This document shows, piece by piece, positions 57,207 through 64,000 of a DNA stretch of 64,000 nucleotides. The stretch spans positions 1,178,001-1,242,000 of the forward strand of contig JANCRA010000114.1 of NCBI GenBank assembly GCA_024362935.1. Reading direction: 5' to 3'. Source of the DNA: Setophaga petechia (taxonomy: Eukaryota; Chordata; Aves; Passeriformes; Parulidae). The position numbers were made by a program, and so were the translations under genes. The notes below the pieces were generated by a model. That model worked only from the letters and a program-made list of their open reading frames with translations, did no database searches and was not told the origin of the DNA. Position 1 is the first letter of the stretch; every line of letters starts with the position of its first letter.

Positions 57207-58471
57207 TGTGGTGGTTTGACTGGAAATGGGACATCTGGGATATGCTGTTTATGCTGTGGTCACCAATAGGTATTTGGATTTTAATATTGGCACCTGGTTT
57301 GGCCACTGGAGCATTGGATCCGCCTCTGAGAATACCCACACAGGGGTTAAAAGCTGGGCTCTCCCCCTCAGAGCTCTCTTTGAAGTTCAGGCAGGAAGCG
57401 TTGCATCTCTCCCCTGGCCCAGCTGCCAGCTGGGCGGGGAGAGGGGAAAGCCCTGCGGCCCTGGGAGAGGTAGGCCTGAACCCCTGAGAGTAGAGGGTCA
57501 AGAGAGAGACCCCAGGAGCCATCAGACAGCCCCCCCAGAGAGAGAGAGAGTGCAGCCTGTGCTTGAGACTGTGCTACCTTGAAACTTGATATCATGTGCC
57601 AGCAGCAGGCAGCACAGCTGAAGAGGAGAAGGGGAAGGCAGCGAGGTTCGGTTGCTGTGAAAGTCTCCGGGCGGTCAGAGCCTGAGCTTTTAACCCTTTT
57701 TTGGGCAATGAAAATCTTACAGAACATTAACCCTTCCTAGAAGAGAGATAAGAGTAGAAGATGAAGGAGGAAATGGGCCAGTGATGGAGTCTGGCAAGTG
57801 AAAGATGTTGGAAGAATGGAGAAGATAGAGTAGCATTTTTGCTAGACTCTTTTTTTGTATAGCCATGGACTGTTTCCTTGCGATACAGAGACTGCATCCA
57901 GGGGGAGACAATGGTTCAGAGCCAAGAGAGTTCAGTGTTGAGACCCCTCGGCCCCAGGAAGTGTAAAAGAAATGGGAGATACATAAGTCCCAAAGATGAG
58001 ACTGTGCTCTGTTTGGAATGGGACGTGGCATCCTTAAAAAGACCACCCTCGAGCAGCCTTGCCCATGCCGGTGGTGAGAGCACCGGGCATGGAAAGAAGA
58101 TGTCACAATGGCAAAGGATCTCTGGGCGGTGCTTCATGTGACAAGAAGTCCATAGCACAAGAAAAGGCTCCATCTACTCTTGATGAACTGAAGATTTGAC
58201 TATCTGAAGAGTAGTGCCAGACCCAGTGTTGATAATTTTAGAAAATGTAAATGTATTAAGAATTTGGTGGGGGGAGGAAGGGGAGATGTCTCTGTGCAGT
58301 TTTCATTTTCCTTGGCTTTTTTTCTTTCTTTGTAGTTTAGTTTTTTAGTTTAGTTAATAAAGTTTTTTCTCTAATAAGCTTTGCTTATTCCGAGTACCAT
58401 CTCACAGCAGACACCAAGAAGAAGATGTTCTCATGGAAGCGCTGGCGTTGTGCCAGTGTCAAACCATGACA
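57207..58471 (+). mobile_element. Solo LTR with perfect 5-bp target-site duplication
   Basis: The element starts TGTGGTGGTTTGAC and ends GTCAAACCATGACA, so the termini are partly inverted repeats. CTAGG precedes it (57202-57206) and follows it (58472-58476). AATAAA is at 58356-58361, about 110 bp before the end. The 1265-bp length and 5-bp duplication suit a class III (ERVL-like) bird LTR. Short open frames inside are not genes. Confidence 0.9.
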
Positions 58472-58476
58472 CTAGG

Positions 58477-61400
58477 AAATAATTTCCTGGCATGAAATCG
58501 CAGAGGAAGATTGGAGAATAACTCAAATTTTTTAAAAAAGTTATTATAAAGATTTAGAATCAATTACAATCCGCTGTTTTGTGGCCATGTATGGCAAATA
58601 ACAGGTACTGCCATAGATATGAGACAGTTATTGCTCTCATCCTTTGGAAAAATAATAGGAATAGACTGAGGAAATAGAAGTGTCTCTGCTTTCCTGGCAG
58701 AAAATTATTGCACCTACACCAAAAATATCTATCTATTTCTTCACTTTACTCCGCTTAGTTCTCTCTGTTGAATTGCCCACTTTCCTGATTTTCCTGCCCT
58801 CTTGCTTTTACATGCATAAAGTTACTTTGGGAAAACCTGTCTCTTCCACTGGGAAATCAACAGTGGCAAATTAACCACTATTTGGCAACCTTTCACAGAT
58901 GGTGCCAGCAGAATTTCAGCCTAAGTCAGTAAGAACGAGGCAATTTAAAAACATTAAAAATGCATTGACAGCAAAGAAATAAAAGCAGTCACTCAGGTAC
59001 AAGCCAGAATAGTTAAAAAGCTTTTGGACAAAAACAGGCTTTTTGTTTTCTATTAAACACCTTATTTTGCACAAAGAACTCTGTAAGTAAAGAAAGGCAT
59101 AAGAGTGTATTCTCTACTCAAGACATTTTTTGGGAAAGAGGGTTGTAATATTTTTGTCTGATATAAACTGATATCAAAATAAATATTCAAACCAAATGAA
59201 TACATTACTAATTTTTTTTTTTATTCATGATGATTTCAGGTCTCGTCTATCATTTAACAGTGTTCTGAAAGCTGTTGTCTCTCACACGCAGACATAAGAA
59301 TTTCATCCACATTTGCAGAGCCATCCATTATACATGAAGAGCTGTGCTGTGACTACTATGGGGGAGGGGATTAGCAAGTGTGTAAGGCAGTTCTATAAAT
59401 ATTTGTCCTGAACTGGGACCTCATTACAGTGTTTACTACAGAAATGAGAAATACTAGGCTTTCCGCCCATTGGCTCCTTTAGGAATGCATTTACTGCTGG
59501 TTTTAAAAAGCCCTATTTTTTTTCTACATTAATACTACTCTAATGTGGAGTTTAAGTAATTTCCATCTTTTTGAAATGATGGAATTCCATTAGCTAAAAG
59601 TGTGTATAATATATGAATATGTAAAACTCAGAAAAATTATTTAATATCTATAATAGATGTAATAGATTAAGATTTGATAAATCATTTATGAATGAATTTT
59701 GCTTTCTTGGCAACATAGGTGATTTCAGTGTTTCCAAGTGCAATAATTTTTAAATGGTTGCTGGCAGGCAATTTATTAGGATGTTTACTCAGTATTTAAA
59801 TTTTCCATATTTAGCTGGGTCATCTGCTATCTTTGAGTTGAAACATAGAGGGAATAGGTAACAGGATAAAATTGCTTATCTCTGATCTTTTGAGAGTTGT
59901 TTCAATTCCTGGTGAGATACATGAATTTCTAATCCATAAATGTATGTTACCATAGAACAACCAGGTCATTGCACTGCAAGTTAGAATTTTTTGTGTGAAT
60001 ATATCAGAAAAAATCACAAATCTTAGTTGTGGGAGGAAACATTATAACTTACACAGAGTCTGTCCTGCAGCCCTCTTTTGTTCATGTTTTCTGTTGCCGA
60101 TGCTTTTTTTTGTTTAACATTTCTAAAGTTGGTTCCTTGTATATTGATTAGAGACAATGCTCATACACTTACTCAGCCTTAATTTTACCAAGATAAGCCA
60201 GCTGGGCCTTTTTAGTTTTCTCTCTCGATGCCACTGGGCACCATTCTAGGTCTTTTTAAAAGCAGTTCCTTGACAGTTCACTCTTTCTTTAAGTGTCATG
60301 ACCAACCTTTCATAGGATTTTCTCAATAAGCTCCTTGCACCACTTTTTAAGTTGGTGTTATGGGTCAGAACAGCTACATAGGCAGAATGAGGGGAAATAT
60401 CCCTATCTACCTTTTCCACAGCCTTTGCACAGCAATAGGTCATAGTCTCACATAGACAAATCAGTTACAGTCATCTTTTAATGCTTCTTTGACATTTTCT
60501 GCTGGCTAGCCACGACTTTATTGCAGAAATTCATATCAGTCATTGAATATATGACCTTTTAATTATGATACTCCATTTGTATAATTCTCACCTACAAGAC
60601 ACCCAGCTTTTCCTGTAGGATATTTTCACCTTCTTTTGTACCAATTGTAGTGCTATTATTTGATTTGAAGAACATTTTACAGCCCTTTTACACAATTTTT
60701 TCTTTTATACCTTTGCCCTGTTTCAGCAGTACTGACCAGGACTATCATTCAAGCCTAGCTTTAATAAGCATCCTGTGTTTCATGGATATGTGGAATTAAT
60801 TTTGGAAAAGCTATATCATAGTCAAGCCTAGCACCACCAAATAATGTAAAATTAATGAAACTTCTACTGGTGCTGAATTTAGTTTAAAGAACTTCATCTT
60901 TTAGTAAAAACTAATTGCAAATCTCAAGAAAAATCTCCTTTTTTCTAGAATTCAGATCTTTTGCACATCTAAATTAAATCTGTGGCTTCACGTCTGAGAC
61001 TTTGTAAGTTACAAAAGTTACCAGAGGCATTTTTTCTGGGACTCCTAGTGCAGGTAAAAAAAAACCAAACCAGCATGCAGAAATCTGTTACAGACAATTT
61101 GTCTAAATCACAATTCTACGATTCTAAGTATTACAGGAAGACGAGGAAATTGTTTTCCCCCCAGCTAATTAACCAGCCTGTTTAGGGTATATTATTGTAG
61201 GTTGAGTGATAAGAATATGTAAATCCCATATCCTCATGGGTGCAACAGTGTTTCCACTTTGCAAGGGAGATTTAATGATGTTCATCCCAAATTCATAGAA
61301 ACGGTAAGGCATATACCCTCAGTGATCACCTTATCCTGAAGACTTTGTATGTCTATAACCTGCAGATTATTTCCAAATGTCACAGCTTGCAAGGTTCTTC

Positions 61401-64000
61401 TTTTCCAACACTTAGAAATTATTTTGCTGTTGGTTTGGGCCTCCTCAGTGGTGAAGCCAATTCCCTTTCTGCAAGAAGATAATCCTTGCAGGGTGGCTTA
61501 AAGAAGCTACCCAGACCCAAGTACTGTTTATGTTTGTTTATCAAGGTGCAAATATTGTTTGTTATACAGTCTTACAGTTAGAACACAACCTGGTTTCGTA
61601 TAAACTAATATTTTTTTGAGTTGTGAATTATTTGAAAGGTAATTCAAAACACCAGTAAAGTGTTTGTTAGAAATGTAACTTTGACATAAAACCGCAAAAA
61701 CACTGATATGACTGTATCCAGAAAGACACATACTTTCAAACATTTATCATTGCGTTTTCATTCAGAAAAATAAAAAATTTATTTAGCCTAATCCATCTAC
61801 CTTTTCCAGAAAAAGTGTTGAATTTACAGATAGCTGCATAGTTACAGAAGAATAGAAGCATGAGAACAGAACTGATACCAGCTGGTTTTGGGAGGTTTTT
61901 TTGGTAAGGAAAATCATATGAAAAGTATTTGGACATGGCTGTGGATGCTTCAAGAATTCTGTAGTTCCTGGTTTAATTCTAATTTTTATTAGGAGCTTTA
62001 AATTTTGTGAATCTACTATGCCCATCCCTATCTCAAAGGAAGCTGTGATATTTTCTCTGTGTAAAAAAAGCAGGATGTTGTATAACATCCTGTGAGATAT
62101 TATAAGTGCTATGCTTGAACCACAGATTTATTTAATTTACATATATTCTTTTATTAATTGAAATAAGAACAAGATTTATTGAAACATATAAGAACTGATT
62201 AACACTCTTAAATAATAAAGTTTACAGAGATGAAACAGCACATTGGAAGGCAGTATTAGCATGCCCCTAAGAAAAAAATTTGAATATTATAGGAAAAATT
62301 AAATTTCTTTAAAGCACCTTTAAGACTTGAAATCTCAAATTTTTGTGTGAATATCCCCTGTGTTTATCTAAGAAAGCTACTTACCATATATCTTTGCCTG
62401 AAAGAAAATTAGGAGCAATTCTGCTGGTAGTTTTAGAGGGGGTGAGCATTTCATCCTAATTGTCTGTACAGTCTGACTTCTGGCATTACGTTTAAAATCA
62501 AATTCCAGTAAAGAGGAAAGTATTTTCTTTGCATGTTTGCTTAATGAGGTGTTAAGGGGTTTTTGTTTCTGAAAATGTTTTTACATGTCTCTAATCAACT
62601 TCTGTAACCACATGCACGGACCTTGTCAAGGTCTAACCCCAGCTGGCAACTGAGCCTCAAAAAAACTGACAAAAACAAGGCTAAGATGTAAAATATCTGA
62701 AGAAACATTTATTTTTGGTAGCTGCTTTTTAGGGCAAGCACTGGGCAATTCAAGAGGTTGATCATGCTTGATATCTATGTCTCCTCATCCCTTCTGAGTT
62801 TGTACAGGAACACAGTAGGTATGATTAGAGACTAATAAGTAGACATAATAAACATTCACCTGGTGTAAAAGAATTTTTCAGACCTTAAAATTGTATCGAG
62901 GAAGATCATCAAGAGTTCTTTGAGGACAATTTGCTTGGTGTGAAATCACCAGAGCACAAAAGCATTCCAATTTCTTTCCAAAGTACACTCTGACTTCTTT
63001 TACCTTTGATTAGTCTCACACAAAAAGAAGTTCCACCATTATTTGAAATGGCATAATTAAGAACTCTTCCAATATAATTAAGAGTCCTTATGCTTAGATC
63101 AAATAAAATTTATTTCATGGTGAAAGCACTAAAATCTATCAAGTGAAAGGGTCAATTGAAAATAAAATTAAATTAAAATACCCCCTCTCCCATGCAAATT
63201 GAATTTTTTCCTTCATGGTGATTCATAGTAAGGCTTTAGAAAGCTGCCAAGGTCTTCAAAAGGGACACTAAATTACCTGTTGACTCTACTAAGTTATTTT
63301 TCCCTCCTTTTTGTAAGAAAATGTATAAAATCCACAAAATTTCAAGGAAGAAAATAAAAATAATTAAGAGTGTAATCCATATGATTGCATCACCAGCTAT
63401 GGCATTCATGTATTTTCCTTGAATAAGATGTCTAATGGTTTTGTTCCGTGATTGCATTTGGGATCATATAAGTCTGATCTTGTGACCTCTGAGAAAACAG
63501 GATTCCTTTAATTATTTCTCCTGCTAATCAGAATATGCCCTTATCTTTCTTTAATGAAAAGCAGGCCAGGGTTGCAGGGCACTGTCTTCTCCTCCCTTTC
63601 TTTAGAAACTTTTCTGCTACTGAAGTTTAAAACCAAAACTATCAAACATCTCAGAGCAATTTTTCTCCCTCAGGGTAGACAATCCCTGTAGGTTTATGAT
63701 CCAGTTCTTTGCCCAGAAGATTTGACTATTATCCTTAATTTTTGACATGAATATATTTTGCATTCTGCTAAAGATCTGTCGAGATCTTAATATGTTATTC
63801 CAACCCAACAGGTGAATGCAAGCTACTTCAGGCCAGAACGTTTGGTTTCAGAATTTCCTTTTTTTGTACAAAGATGGCAAAAATACTTTTTAAAAACACT
63901 TTTTGTTAATATAAAAATATATTTTTAATACAGTTCTTTCAAATTAAATCCTTCAAGAACACACTGTGAAATGTGAGATAATATTACAAAAAATATAACC
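58477..64000. other. AT-rich sequence without recognised genes
   Basis: No open frame of note, no RNA gene and no array. A short stretch at about 62625-62660 (AACCCCAGCTGGCAACTGAG) looks like a relic of a dispersed bird repeat, but I cannot name it. Confidence 0.4.

Overview
The window is vertebrate genomic DNA, almost certainly from a songbird (passerine). The evidence is CR1 LINE fragments, many short LTRs of bird endogenous retroviruses, an avian-type C2H2 zinc-finger family, an intact family-14-type olfactory receptor, and a tandem array of MROH (maestro HEAT-like repeat) genes. There are no operons or bacterial features; genes are read from splice sites and reading-frame continuity.

Left part (1-8.6 kb): two related zinc-finger genes lie head to head. 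Only one coding exon of the left gene (minus strand, 76-154) is inside the window. The right gene (plus strand, coding exons 6223-6274 and 6461-7299) is complete, with six good fingers and one broken finger. A CpG island (about 1.55-2.3 kb) and two LTR-like elements lie between them. Downstream is a 42-bp tandem array dense in RFX X-box-like motifs.

Middle part (8.6-25.26 kb): minisatellites, CR1 pieces, two decayed endogenous retroviruses (12.37-14.66 kb and 20.22-24.94 kb) and one intact olfactory receptor gene (16746-17678). A degenerate 37-bp minisatellite occurs on both sides of the first provirus and the receptor, in opposite orientations.

Tandem array (25.26-45.79 kb): two complete units of about 7.63 kb and one partial unit, very similar by eye. 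Each carries an MROH gene on the minus strand that can be resolved into 15 coding exons. The three copies differ in state. Copy B (31524-36837) has an open 709-residue frame. Copy C (39162-44473) has a nonsense codon in exon 12. Copy A (25107-29199) lost its last exons, and its frame runs into an antisense LTR. Each unit also has an LTR and a (GGATG)n array in intron 1.

Right part (45.79-64 kb): an abrupt change to AT-rich sequence where I recognise no gene. It holds a CR1 copy, a CR1 fragment, a (CCCAT)n microsatellite, one perfect X-box palindrome and a solo LTR with a perfect 5-bp target-site duplication. The switch at 45792 is either a real rearrangement breakpoint or an assembly join.
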